Shown here one piece after another: positions 33,556-42,448 of a stretch of DNA of 64,000 nt; the stretch's first letter is position 1, and each line of letters starts with the position of its first letter. Where the stretch lies: positions 27,289-91,288 of the forward strand of contig NZ_ADGX01000016.1 of the NCBI RefSeq assembly GCF_000177675.1, given 5' to 3'. The notes below the pieces were generated by a model. That model was not told the DNA's origin. It did not search any database and was given only the letters and a program-made list of their open reading frames with translations. A program made the translations under genes and the position numbers. Origin of the DNA: Parafrankia sp. EUN1f. Lineage in GTDB: Bacteria; Actinomycetota; Actinomycetes; Frankiales; Frankiaceae.

Positions 33556-33820
33556 TGACCGTCCGCGGATCTGGCCCGCATGGAATCCGCCATGCGTGGT
33601 GGACCGCGCCCGAACAGGTTCGGAGCCGACTGTGAACAGGCCCGATGTGAACAGGCGAGGCCGCGGCGTGCCCGTGGAGCCGAGGATCCCCGTGCGCGGG
33701 ATTCATCTGCGCGGCATGGCAAATCATGACATCCCGCCCGGAATAAATCGGGCCCGGGTGAGCAGCGGTGATACGCCCAGGACATATCCCCGTAACCCGT
33801 CGGCCCTAGTGTAGGTATTC

Positions 33821-36466
33821 ATGAGCGACGCGCGGATTGCGGCGGTCGGTGTAGAAGAAGAATTTCACATCCTCGATCTCGAAACACGGCGACTCGTTCC
33901 GCGGGCCGCCGAGATACTGCGTGGGCTCCCCGAAGACCAGTTCTCCCAGGAGCTGCTGAAGTCGGTCGTCGAGACGAACAGCAGGCCGTGCACCGACCTG
34001 GCGGACCTGCGGGCGGACCTGGTCGCCCTGCGTCGTCGCCTCGCCGCCGTCGCGGAGCCGCTCGGCCTGGGCCCGGTGGGCGCCGGAACCGTACCGATCT
34101 CCACCCAGGCCCACGACGTCTCACCGGACCCGCGATACCTGCAGATGGCGGAGGAATACCAGCTCCTCGCCCGCGAGCAGCTCATCTGCGGCGCTCAGGT
34201 CCACGTCGACGTGGCTGATCGGGACCTGGCGATGGCGGTCACCTCCTGGGTGGCACCGTGGCTGCCGATGCTGCTCGCGCTCTCGGCCTCCTCACCGTTC
34301 TGGAACGGCGAGGACAGCGGCTACGCGAGCATGCGGACGATGGTCTGGCAGCGATGGCCCACCGCCGGCGTCGCCGGCCCGTTCCAGACCGCCGCGGAAT
34401 ACGACCAGCTGGTGGCGGACCTGGTCAAGACCGGCGTCATCAGCGACCCCGGAATGGTCTATTTCGACGTCCGGCCCTCGGCGCACCTGCCCACCGTCGA
34501 GCTGCGCATCTGCGACGCCTGCCCGGATGTGGACACCGTCATCCTGATCGCCGGCCTGTTCCGGGCGCTGGTGTGCCGGGCGATCGACTCCGTCACGGCA
34601 GGCGACCCGGCGCCACCGCCCCGCAGCGAGCTGCTGCGGGCGGCCACCTGGCGGGCGGCCCGCTCCGGTATCGAGGGCGACCTGGTCGACACGTCCGGCG
34701 CCGGCAGCGTGCCGGCGGAGGAGCTGCTGCGGCGGCTGCTGGCCGAGGTTCGTCCCGAGCTTGAGCAGCTCGGAGACTGGGAGCTGGTGGGGCATCTGGC
34801 CGAAGCCGCGGTCGGGCACGGCAGCGCCGCCTCCCGCCAGCGCCGGGCCCACGCCCGCCGCGGGCTGCTGACGGATGTGGCCGACCTGCTGCTCACCGAG
34901 ACCCGCGAGTCGCCGCCCGCGGAGACGGATCCGTTCGATGGCTTCGGCACCCGCGGCAGCGTCGTTGTTGCTGCTGCTGGTGTTGGTGGCGCCGTGGCGT
35001 TGCCGCTGCCGGCGACCCGGGCCGCGCGCTCCCTGCTCGGCCAGTACCAGCCGGCCGGGTTCGACGAGGTCATGTCGGTCGACGAGGGCGTGCGGCCCGC
35101 GTACCGCACCGTCGCGCGTGCCCTGGAACGCCTGGGCCCGGCCGTGCTCGCGGAGCGCGGCGAGGCCATGCAGGCCGAGCAGGTGGAACGCGGCGTGGTC
35201 TTCCGCGTCGACGGCGAGCAACGCCCGTTCCCGTTTGACCTGGTGCCACGGATCGTCGCCGCGGCCGACTGGGAGCGGCTGCAGGCCGGGCTGACCCAGC
35301 GGGTACGGGCGCTGGAGGCCTTCCTGCGCGACACGTACTCCGAACGGGCTGCGGTCGCCGACGGCGTCATCCCGCCGTGGGTGGTCAACGACTCTCCAGG
35401 CCTGCGGCACACCGGTCGGGTGCTGTCCCGCGACGGCGCACCGCTGTCCGGTGGGGCCCGGGCGACGGTGGCGGGCATCGATCTCGTCCGCGGCGGCGAC
35501 GGGGGATGGCTCGTGCTGGAGGACAACCTGCGAGTGCCCTCCGGGGTCGCCTACGCGATCGAAGCCCGGCAGCTGACGCGTTCGGCGTTGCCCGAGCTCA
35601 GCCCGCCGGGTGCCATCCTGAGCGTCAGCACGGTGCCCGCACTTCTGCACGAGGCACTGGTCGCCGCGGCGCCGCCGGCGGTGCACGGCGAGCCCGCGGT
35701 GGCCGTGCTCACCACCGGGCCGCGGGACTCGGCCTACTACGAGCACACCTTCCTCGCAGAGGAGATGGGGGTGCCGCTGCTGACCCCGACGGACATCCTG
35801 GTCGACGACGACATCCTGTACGCCGTGCCGGGTGGTCGGGGCCGGCGCCGGCGTGTCGACGTCCTGTACCGGCGGGTCGACGAGGACGAGCTGCTCGGGC
35901 TGCCCGGCGCCGACGGGGCGCCGCTCGGGCCGGGTCTGCTGCGGGCAGTCCGCGCGGGCACGCTGGCGCTGGCGAACGCGCTGGGCAACGGTGTCGCCGA
36001 CGACAAGGTGGTGTACGCCTTCGTCGCCCGGATGATCACCTACTACCTGGGTGAGCAGCCCCTGCTCGACGATGTCCCGACCTACGTCTGCGGGGACCCC
36101 GACCAACGCGACCACGTCCTGGAGAACCTCGACCGGCTCGTCGTCAAGCCCGTCGACGGCTACGGCGGCGCCGGGGTCGTGATCGGCCCGGCCGCCGAGC
36201 CCGCGGAGCTGGCCCAGGCCCGCGCGGGCATCCTGGCCGACCCGCGGGGCTGGATCGGCCAGGAGGTCGTGTCACTGTCGACTCACCCGACCTGGGTGGA
36301 CGGCGAGCTCGCGCCCTGTGCGGTGGATCTGCGGGCTTTCGTCTACGCCGGGCGGGAGACGATCGTCGCCCCGGCGGCGCTCAGCCGAGTCGCGCCGGTT
36401 GGCAGTCTGATCGTCAACTCCTCGCGCGGGGGCGGCTCCAAGGACACCTGGCTGCTTCGGTCCTGA
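33821..36466 (+). CDS. YbdK-type carboxylate-amine ligase fused to circularly permuted ATP-grasp
   Basis: The 881-residue protein joins a glutamate-cysteine-ligase-2 (YbdK/EgtA-like) domain (about 5-375; VGVEEEFHILD, ETNSRPC, CGAQVHVDV, VYFDVRPSAHLPTVELRI) to a circularly permuted ATP-grasp domain of the type paired with alpha-E/transglutaminase genes (about 430-880; LRHTGRV, DNLRVPSGV, VVKPVDGYGGAGVVI). Both halves should make amide bonds using ATP. The linker near 385-425 has Val/Ala-rich repeats. A short A/T-rich stretch precedes the ATG, and the ribosome binding site is weak. Two hairpins separate it from the amidotransferase behind it, so the two may be separate units. Confidence 0.88.
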   Translation: MSDARIAAVGVEEEFHILDLETRRLVPRAAEILRGLPEDQFSQELLKSVVETNSRPCTDLADLRADLVALRRRLAAVAEPLGLGPVGAGTVPISTQAHDVSPDPRYLQMAEEYQLLAREQLICGAQVHVDVADRDLAMAVTSWVAPWLPMLLALSASSPFWNGEDSGYASMRTMVWQRWPTAGVAGPFQTAAEYDQLVADLVKTGVISDPGMVYFDVRPSAHLPTVELRICDACPDVDTVILIAGLFRALVCRAIDSVTAGDPAPPPRSELLRAATWRAARSGIEGDLVDTSGAGSVPAEELLRRLLAEVRPELEQLGDWELVGHLAEAAVGHGSAASRQRRAHARRGLLTDVADLLLTETRESPPAETDPFDGFGTRGSVVVAAAGVGGAVALPLPATRAARSLLGQYQPAGFDEVMSVDEGVRPAYRTVARALERLGPAVLAERGEAMQAEQVERGVVFRVDGEQRPFPFDLVPRIVAAADWERLQAGLTQRVRALEAFLRDTYSERAAVADGVIPPWVVNDSPGLRHTGRVLSRDGAPLSGGARATVAGIDLVRGGDGGWLVLEDNLRVPSGVAYAIEARQLTRSALPELSPPGAILSVSTVPALLHEALVAAAPPAVHGEPAVAVLTTGPRDSAYYEHTFLAEEMGVPLLTPTDILVDDDILYAVPGGRGRRRRVDVLYRRVDEDELLGLPGADGAPLGPGLLRAVRAGTLALANALGNGVADDKVVYAFVARMITYYLGEQPLLDDVPTYVCGDPDQRDHVLENLDRLVVKPVDGYGGAGVVIGPAAEPAELAQARAGILADPRGWIGQEVVSLSTHPTWVDGELAPCAVDLRAFVYAGRETIVAPAALSRVAPVGSLIVNSSRGGGSKDTWLLRS

Positions 36467-36490
36467 CACCCCGAGGCTTCGGGTCACTGT

Positions 36491-36511
36491 GGTGTTGCGC
36501 ACAGCAACACC
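36491..36511 (+). terminator. hairpin after the ligase fusion gene
   Basis: GGTGTTGC at 36491-36498 pairs with GCAACACC at 36504-36511 around a 5-base loop, 25 bases after the stop codon. Confidence 0.6.
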
Positions 36512-36544
36512 GCTGTCATCGTGGTGAAACCTCGGCCCAGGAAG

Positions 36545-36576
36545 GTGGGTGGCGCGGTAGGCGCCGCGTCACCCAC
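36545..36576 (+). terminator. second hairpin after the ligase fusion gene
   Basis: GTGGGTG pairs with CACCCAC and, across one mismatch, CGCGG pairs with CCGCG around a TAGGCG loop. It follows the first hairpin by about 35 bases, so the two form a tandem terminator before the amidotransferase gene. Confidence 0.6.
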
Positions 36577-36706
36577 TGATCGCACCTGGCGCGCGTCTGC
36601 CTGTGACCTTCGCCGATTTCGGTGACTTCGGTGACCCGGGTGCGTGGACCAGGCCGAGGGGGAGCAGAACGACCGTCTGACCGACCGTATCGACGGGAGC
36701 TGGAAC

Positions 36707-38488
36707 ATGTGCGGGCTGAGCGGTGAGCTGAGGTTCGACGGCCGCGGGGCGGACGTCGCCGCGGTGGGGCGGATGACCGCCGCGATGGTCGCGCGCGGCC
36801 CGGACGGGGTCGGCACCTGGTCGGCGGGCCCGGTGGCCTTCGGTCACCGCCGACTGAAGATCATCGACCTTTCCGAGCGGGGCGCCCAGCCCATGGTCGA
36901 CACCGCGCTCGGGCTCACGGCGGTGTTCAACGGCTGCATCTACAACTACCAGGAGCTGCGCGACCGGCTGGTCGACGCCGGGTACGGCTTCTTCTCCACC
37001 TCCGACACGGAGGTGATCCTCAAGGCCTACCACCACTGGGGCGCCCGCTGCGTCGACCACTTCGCCGGCATGTTCGCCTTCGCCGTGTACGAACGCGACA
37101 CCGGCCGGCTGGTCCTCGCCCGCGACCGGCTCGGGATCAAACCGCTCTACGTGACGCGGGACACGCGCCGGCTGCGGTTCGCCTCCAGCCTGCCGGCCCT
37201 GCTCGCCGGAGGCGAGGTGTCGTCCGACATCGACCTGGTCGCCTTCCACCACTACCTGTCGTTCCACGCCGTGGTGCCGCCGCCGCACACCATCCTCACG
37301 GACGTCCGCAAGCTCCCGCAGGCCACCATCCGGATCGTCGAGGCGGACGGCACCACCCGCGACGAGGTGTACTGGCGCCCCGACTTCACCCGCCGCCCGG
37401 AGCACGCTGCCTGGACGGCGCGGGACTGGCAGGACGCGATCGGTGAACGGCTGCGCATCGCCGTGCGTCGGCGCATGGTCGCGGATGTGCCGGTCGGCGT
37501 GCTGCTCTCCGGCGGGCTCGACTCCAGCCTCATCGTCGCCCTGCTCGCCGAGGCCGGGCAGCGTGACCTGGCCACGTTCAGCGTCGGTTTCGAGGACGTC
37601 GGTGGCGAGTCCGGGGACGAGTTCCACTACTCGGACATCATCGCCCGCCGCTTCGGCACCGACCATCACCAGATCCGGGTGCCCGGCAGCGGGCTGCTGC
37701 CCGCGATCGACGCGGCCGTCACCGCCATGAGCGAGCCGATGGTCAGCCACGACTGCGTCGCGTTCTACCTGCTCTCCCAGGAGGTGGCCCGGCACGTCAA
37801 GGTCGTGCAGTCCGGGCAGGGCGCGGACGAGGTGTTCGCCGGCTACGCCTGGTACCCGCCACTGGCCGCGGTACCGCGCGCCGACGCCGTGGACGCCTAC
37901 CTGAAGGTCTTCGCCGACCGCCCGCACGCCGATCTGCCGGAGATGGTCGAGGCGCACCACCTCATCGAGGCCGACGCGAGCCGCCACCTCGTCGCCGAAC
38001 GGTTCGCCGAGCCGGGCGCCGAGACGTCCGTCGACGCGGCGCTGCGCATCGACTCGACGGTGATGCTGGTCGACGACCCGGTGAAGCGGGTCGACAACAT
38101 GACCATGGCCGCCGGTCTGGAGGCCCGCACCCCGTTCCTCGACCACGAACTGGTGGAGCTGGCCGCGGCCTGCCCGCCCGAGCTGAAGCTCGCCTCCGGC
38201 GGCAAGGGCGTGCTCAAGGACCTCAGTCGACCGCTGATGCCAGTGGACGTCATCGACCGTCCGAAGGGATACTTCCCGGTCCCGGCCATCCGTCATCTCG
38301 ACGGCCCGTTCCTGGAGCGGGTCGCCGACGCGCTGACGGACCCGGCCGCGCGGGCCCGGGGGCTGTTCCGCAAGGACTGGGTCGAGACGATGCTCGCCGA
38401 GCCGAACTCGAACCGCACAACGTTGGGAGCGAACGCGCTCTGGCAGGCCGCTCTGCTGGAGATGTGGTTGCAGACACAGGGGGTGTGA
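36707..38488 (+). CDS. N-acetylglutaminylglutamine amidotransferase (asparagine synthase family)
   Basis: This 593-residue enzyme has an N-terminal glutaminase domain with nucleophile Cys2 (MCGLSGE), then an asparagine-synthetase ATP domain with the PP-motif LLSGGLDSSLIVALL. Regions YNYQELRD, STSDTEVILKAYHHWG, VKRVDNMTMAAGLEAR and RPKGYFPVPA match the family databases name N-acetylglutaminylglutamine amidotransferase (NAGGN osmolyte synthesis). The ATG at 36707 puts Cys at position 2, as catalysis needs. The next gene starts 1 base after its stop (TGA-ATG), so the two are coupled. The usual partner, a GNAT/ATP-grasp NAGGN synthetase, is not in the window. Confidence 0.9.
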   Translation: MCGLSGELRFDGRGADVAAVGRMTAAMVARGPDGVGTWSAGPVAFGHRRLKIIDLSERGAQPMVDTALGLTAVFNGCIYNYQELRDRLVDAGYGFFSTSDTEVILKAYHHWGARCVDHFAGMFAFAVYERDTGRLVLARDRLGIKPLYVTRDTRRLRFASSLPALLAGGEVSSDIDLVAFHHYLSFHAVVPPPHTILTDVRKLPQATIRIVEADGTTRDEVYWRPDFTRRPEHAAWTARDWQDAIGERLRIAVRRRMVADVPVGVLLSGGLDSSLIVALLAEAGQRDLATFSVGFEDVGGESGDEFHYSDIIARRFGTDHHQIRVPGSGLLPAIDAAVTAMSEPMVSHDCVAFYLLSQEVARHVKVVQSGQGADEVFAGYAWYPPLAAVPRADAVDAYLKVFADRPHADLPEMVEAHHLIEADASRHLVAERFAEPGAETSVDAALRIDSTVMLVDDPVKRVDNMTMAAGLEARTPFLDHELVELAAACPPELKLASGGKGVLKDLSRPLMPVDVIDRPKGYFPVPAIRHLDGPFLERVADALTDPAARARGLFRKDWVETMLAEPNSNRTTLGANALWQAALLEMWLQTQGV

Positions 38489-40846
38489 ATGCTCCGTCCG
38501 GTCGAGTCGGTCTCCGCCGGCATTCCGCTTCAGTCCGCCGCACCGCGGTCGGAGCAGCGCGCGGTGGATGTCGCGCAGCTCGCGGTGGACGTCGGGCAGC
38601 TCGCAGCGGCTGCCGGGCAGGTCGTCACGTCGGGCGCCGGGGTCGAGCTTCCCTGGCAGCGCCCCGACTGCGGCCCGCGCGACCTGGTCGACGAATGGGC
38701 CGCGCCGCCGAGCGTGCGCGGGCCGTCGCCCGGCCCGGACGGTGCCCTCGCCTTCGTCGGCGACCGCACCGGGACCCCGGCGCTGTGGATCCGCGAGAGC
38801 GACGGGACCGAACGGGTCGTCGACACCGGCCCCGGCCAGGTGCGGTCCGTGCTGTGGTCTCCTGACGGCACGTGGATCGCCCTGGTCGTCGCGCCCGGCG
38901 GAGGGGAACGCACCGAGGTCCGCGTGGTCCAGCCCGACGGCACGGGCCTGCACCAGCTGGCCGGCGGGCACCCGGCAGGCACCGCGGAACCCTCGGCTGC
39001 CACCGCGGTTCGGTGGCTGGCGGGCGGCCGGCTCCTGCTGGTCACCGAATCCGTCCGGTCCGGCCTCACCCACGCCCTGGCCGTCGACCTGTCGGGACAT
39101 CGTCGCCATCTCGCGGTCGGCCTGGCCCTGCAGGTCTGTGCCGTGCATGAAGAAACACAAGATCCGGGTGACGCTGACGGCCGGTTGTCGCTGCTGCTGC
39201 GTGAGGGCCCGCGAGGAGCACGGCGGATCCTGCTGACATCGGTTCCGGTCCCCGACTTCGCCGCCGCTGCCCCAGAAGCGGCCGCGAGCGCACCAGCGTC
39301 CGAGGAACCACAGCCAGCGCCCGAGGAACCACAGCCAGCGGCCGCGAAAGCGCAACCAGCTGTCGAGGCACTGGTGGCTGCCGAGGCGCTGCTGCCTGCT
39401 ACCGAGGCGCTGCTGCCAGTGGCCGCGGTGGCGGCGCGGTTCGTGGTCCCCGGTGGCACCGCCACCACCGTCGCCGGCACGTTCACCGTCGACGGCTCCC
39501 GTGCGCTGCTCGCCAGCGATCTGGGCCGGGAGCGGTCGGGCCTGCTGGAGGTCATCCCGGGCCCCGACGGCACTCCGGGCCCGGCGCGGCTGGTGATCGG
39601 GCGCGACGACGCCGACCTGGAACGCTTCATCCTGATCGACCCGACCAGGGCCGTGCTGAGCTGGAACGTCGGCGGGCGCAGCGAGCTGGTGCTGTTCGAC
39701 CTCGCGACCGGCGTAACCCGAGCACTGCCGCCGCCGCCCAGGGAGGTGGTCACTCGCCTGCTGAGCAGCCCCGACGGATCGACCCTCATCCTGGGGCTCG
39801 CGGGGTCCACCGCCCCCGGCGAGGTGTGGACGCTGGATCTGGCGCAGGCGGGAGTAGCGGAGCAGGGCCAAGGCCTGGCTCCGGGTGATGCACACGCGGC
39901 CGAGGGGCCCGCCTACCGATGTCTGGTCTCCCACACACCGACGGCTTATCCCACGGTTGAGCTCGCGTCGGTAGAGCCCGCCTCCGTCGACGGCGCGCTG
40001 GACCCGTCGGCGTGGGCGGCCGAGGCCGTCGGCTACCGGCTGGTCCGCCCGGTCTCCCACCGCTTCGGTGCCCACGACGGGCTGGAACTGAGCGGCTGGT
40101 GGTACCGCCCGCCTGTCGGCCCGGGCCCGGTGCCGACGCTGCTGTACTTCCACGGTGGCCCGGAGGCGCAGGAACGCCCTGTGCTGAACCCGCTGTTCCA
40201 CGCGCTGCTCGCGCGGGGCATCGCCGTCTTCGCGCCGAACGTGCGGGGCTCGACCGGGTTCGGCCGGTCCTTCGAGGAGGCCGACCACCTGGAGCGGCGG
40301 TTCGCCGGAATCGCCGACGTCGCCAGCGCCGTCACCTATCTGGTGGACGAGGGCCTGGCCGCCCCGGGCCGGATCGGGGTGGCGGGCCGCTCCTACGGCG
40401 GCTACCTGACTCTGGCCGCGCTCGTCGGGTTTCCCGAGCTGTTCGCCGTGGGCGTCGACGTGTGCGGCATGGTGGACCTGGAGACCTTCTATCAGCACAC
40501 CGAGCCGTGGATCGCCGCACCCGCCGTCACCAAGTACGGCGATCCGGTTGCCGATCGTGATCTCCTGTGGGCGCTCTCGCCATTGCACCGGATGGACGCA
40601 CTCGCGGCTCCGCTCATGGTCGTGCACGGCGACCACGACACCAACGTCCCGGTGTTCGAGGCCGAACAGACCGTCGCCGCCGCGCGGGCCCGCGGGGTGC
40701 CGTGTGAGTACCTGCTCTTTTCGGGAGAGGGGCACGAGGTCTCCGAGCGGGGTAACAGGCTCGCCTTCGTTCGCGCCGTGGTCGAGTTCGTGGCGGCCCA
40801 CCTGGTGACCGCGGATGTGCCGGAGACCCTCGGCGAGGCGGTCTGA
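38489..40846 (+). CDS. S9-family peptidase (prolyl oligopeptidase-like)
   Basis: The 785-residue protein has an N-terminal beta-propeller of seven-blade type (about 60-520) and a C-terminal alpha/beta hydrolase. The catalytic triad is Ser in GRSYGG, Asp in HGDHDTNVP and His in GEGHE, with the oxyanion region YFHGGPEAQ. A repetitive Ala/Glu/Pro insert (PQPAPEEPQPA then ALLPATEALLP) interrupts the propeller near residues 265-320. The start directly abuts the amidotransferase stop. Cleavage of short peptides is likely; in the NAGGN system the peptidase is usually of the M42 type, so this S9 enzyme may do a comparable job here. Confidence 0.88.
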   Translation: MLRPVESVSAGIPLQSAAPRSEQRAVDVAQLAVDVGQLAAAAGQVVTSGAGVELPWQRPDCGPRDLVDEWAAPPSVRGPSPGPDGALAFVGDRTGTPALWIRESDGTERVVDTGPGQVRSVLWSPDGTWIALVVAPGGGERTEVRVVQPDGTGLHQLAGGHPAGTAEPSAATAVRWLAGGRLLLVTESVRSGLTHALAVDLSGHRRHLAVGLALQVCAVHEETQDPGDADGRLSLLLREGPRGARRILLTSVPVPDFAAAAPEAAASAPASEEPQPAPEEPQPAAAKAQPAVEALVAAEALLPATEALLPVAAVAARFVVPGGTATTVAGTFTVDGSRALLASDLGRERSGLLEVIPGPDGTPGPARLVIGRDDADLERFILIDPTRAVLSWNVGGRSELVLFDLATGVTRALPPPPREVVTRLLSSPDGSTLILGLAGSTAPGEVWTLDLAQAGVAEQGQGLAPGDAHAAEGPAYRCLVSHTPTAYPTVELASVEPASVDGALDPSAWAAEAVGYRLVRPVSHRFGAHDGLELSGWWYRPPVGPGPVPTLLYFHGGPEAQERPVLNPLFHALLARGIAVFAPNVRGSTGFGRSFEEADHLERRFAGIADVASAVTYLVDEGLAAPGRIGVAGRSYGGYLTLAALVGFPELFAVGVDVCGMVDLETFYQHTEPWIAAPAVTKYGDPVADRDLLWALSPLHRMDALAAPLMVVHGDHDTNVPVFEAEQTVAAARARGVPCEYLLFSGEGHEVSERGNRLAFVRAVVEFVAAHLVTADVPETLGEAV

Positions 40847-40948
40847 GCCGCGCGGTCGCGGCCACCCGGGCCGCCATCAGGGGTGTGTCCGGGCTTCTCC
40901 CGCCTCGAGGGGGAGCCCGTCCACACATCGCGCGATGGAGCTGTAACA

Positions 40949-41383
40949 ATGAGTAATGTGAAGATAGAGGAGCTGGAGGCCGAACGTACCTGGCTCGCGT
41001 TCGATCCCATGAGGCAGCTGCGGCCTCACCTGACTTCGGCCGGTTTCGTCCGGCTGGTGAACGAGGAACAGCGGCCGCAGGGGTACCGGCTGGTGGGCTC
41101 GTGGGACGGTGAGTCGGGCCGCGTCGTCGCGGCCGCCGGGTTCCGGGAGAGCAGCTCCCTGGCCTATGGCAGGCATCTGCTCGTGGATGACCTGACGACG
41201 ATGCCGAACATGCGTGGGCGCGGTCATGCCACCCGGCTGCTCGCCTGGGTCGAACGCGAGGCGCGCCGCCTGGGCTGCGCGCAGATCCACCTCGACGCCG
41301 GCACCCACCGCCATGACGCGCATCGGCTCTTCCTCCGTACCGGCTTCACGATCCCGTCATTCCACTTCGCCCGCCGTCTTTGA
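40949..41383 (+). CDS. GNAT-family N-acetyltransferase
   Basis: This 144-residue enzyme has the GNAT fold: a beta-strand segment VVAAAGFRESSSL, the CoA-binding motif LTTMPNMRGRGHATRLLAWVE and the fourth motif RRLGCAQIHLDAGTHRHDAHRLFLRTGF. The ATG at 40949 has GGAG about 9 bases upstream; an upstream ATG at 40883 has no site. It follows the S9 peptidase by about 100 bases on the same strand, so it may belong to the same amidotransferase group. N-acetylation of an amino acid or peptide is the family's usual reaction; the target is unknown. Confidence 0.85.
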   Translation: MSNVKIEELEAERTWLAFDPMRQLRPHLTSAGFVRLVNEEQRPQGYRLVGSWDGESGRVVAAAGFRESSSLAYGRHLLVDDLTTMPNMRGRGHATRLLAWVEREARRLGCAQIHLDAGTHRHDAHRLFLRTGFTIPSFHFARRL

Positions 41384-42054
41384 GCGGTGTGAGGCGGGAA
41401 GGGATCCTTCGAGATCGCTGGGGTCTGCCCTGCTCGTCGGCCGAGCCCTCTCGTGGGGGGTGCGGTCACCCCGGCCGGCCGTTTTCACCCGACATGCCGT
41501 GGTCGGTGGTGGTGTTCTCCCCGTCGAGATACGAATGCGGACGGACCTCGTACCGGCGGCCGGTCGGACTGGTCCACCGGAACACCCCCGGCCGCGGCTG
41601 GGTCATGGCCCTACACCTCCGGTCCGGAAACACGCCACACGGTCGAAAGGGTGTTCGATCGCAAGGGCGATGCCAGGCCGGGAAACGACCGGCGAGACCG
41701 GGCCGGGGAACGGAGGACACAACGAGTTCACCCACCACCCAGACCGCCTTGACAGGCAGACGCCCCAGCCGTCACCGTCGCATTCCCAGATCGATCAGAA
41801 GGGGGTCTGCATCACCCGCATGTGGTCCGTAAACGAGTCCCGAACACGGGGGAGTTTCGGGGCTGTCGGGTCCGGTCCTGCCTGGATGTGGGTTTTTTGT
41901 TGCGTGGGCTTCTGACGCTGGCCATCGCCCCGGCGTTCGGTGTAGTGGTCGGCTATATGCTCGGCGGTCGGCTGTCCGGGTTTCGGTTCTTCCGGCTTGC
42001 CGGCCTGCGTCCAACATCCGAAGCCTGGCGCCCGCGTCCGACAGCCGAGGCGCG
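41384..42054. other. intergenic region, no gene supported
   Basis: About 670 bases after the GNAT gene. Several open frames pass through, all without family features or a convincing start. The right half continues into a decayed lipase gene on the minus strand, so part of this may be old coding DNA no longer recognisable. Confidence 0.45.
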
Positions 42055-42265
42055 TCAGCAGGTGGACGTCGCGGGCCGCCCGGCGAAGCGGTCGGCGAGG
42101 AAGGCGGTCGCATCCTCGAGGCGGTACGAGGCGGCCTCGTGTCGTCGCCGGCGTACTCACGCCAGGTCACCTTCGCTCCATCCGCGCAGTAGGCGCGAGC
42201 CTGCCGCGTCAGTTCGGCCTTCGGTACCAGAGCAGCCGCCGGCCCGTTCCCGGCTACGCCAGGCT
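42055..42265 (-). pseudogene. remnant of a secretory lipase / alpha-beta hydrolase C-terminus
   Basis: On the minus strand the sequence reads LVPKAELTRQARAYCADGAK then VTWREYAGDD, the end region of LIP-type secretory lipases, which have a catalytic His in ..GxxH. A one-base deletion then breaks the frame: restoring a single C gives GDDHEAASYRLED, then TAFLADRFAGRPATSTC and a stop at 42055-42057. Upstream, the frame is closed by a stop at about 42265. No promoter or N-terminal part is present, so this is a clear degraded fragment rather than a small gene. Confidence 0.75.
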
Positions 42266-42448
42266 CCGTTCATCCCGCACCCCACTCATTCCGTCGGACG
42301 TGGCGGTCATGGTAGGAGCAGAGCCGTCCGGCAAACCTCACGGATTTCAGGGAACCGCCCTCATGGAAAACCATGAATCCGTCTCCGCCTGGAGCGGTGC
42401 AGGGAATTGGCGGCCGTGCCGGCGGCGGCCGCTGCTAAGGTTCGGGGC

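Larger units (their letters stand above)
33108..33820. other. intergenic region with repeat and palindrome, no gene supported
   Basis: About 710 bases with no convincing gene. An open frame on each strand runs through the CGATCT repeat but encodes only Asp-Leu or Glu-Ile dipeptide runs with no family features. The gap carries the hexanucleotide repeat at 33236-33288 and a 26-bp perfect palindrome at 33530-33555. Some AT-rich stretches (for example near 33450) may hold the promoter of the following gene. Confidence 0.6.

Noticed and set aside
33201..33635. Open frame containing repeated Asp-Leu
   Set aside because: It exists only because of the CGATCT repeat; the rest has no family features, and the opposite strand is equally open.
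36569..40801. Very long open frame on the minus strand (about 1400 codons)
   Set aside because: It lies opposite the amidotransferase and S9 peptidase, whose catalytic motifs are clear; the antisense reading is Arg/Gly/Pro-rich with no domain, a usual product of high-GC DNA.
41822..42376. Plus-strand open frame with a hydrophobic start
   Set aside because: The second half is Arg/Ser-rich and runs antisense to a lipase remnant; no ribosome binding site.
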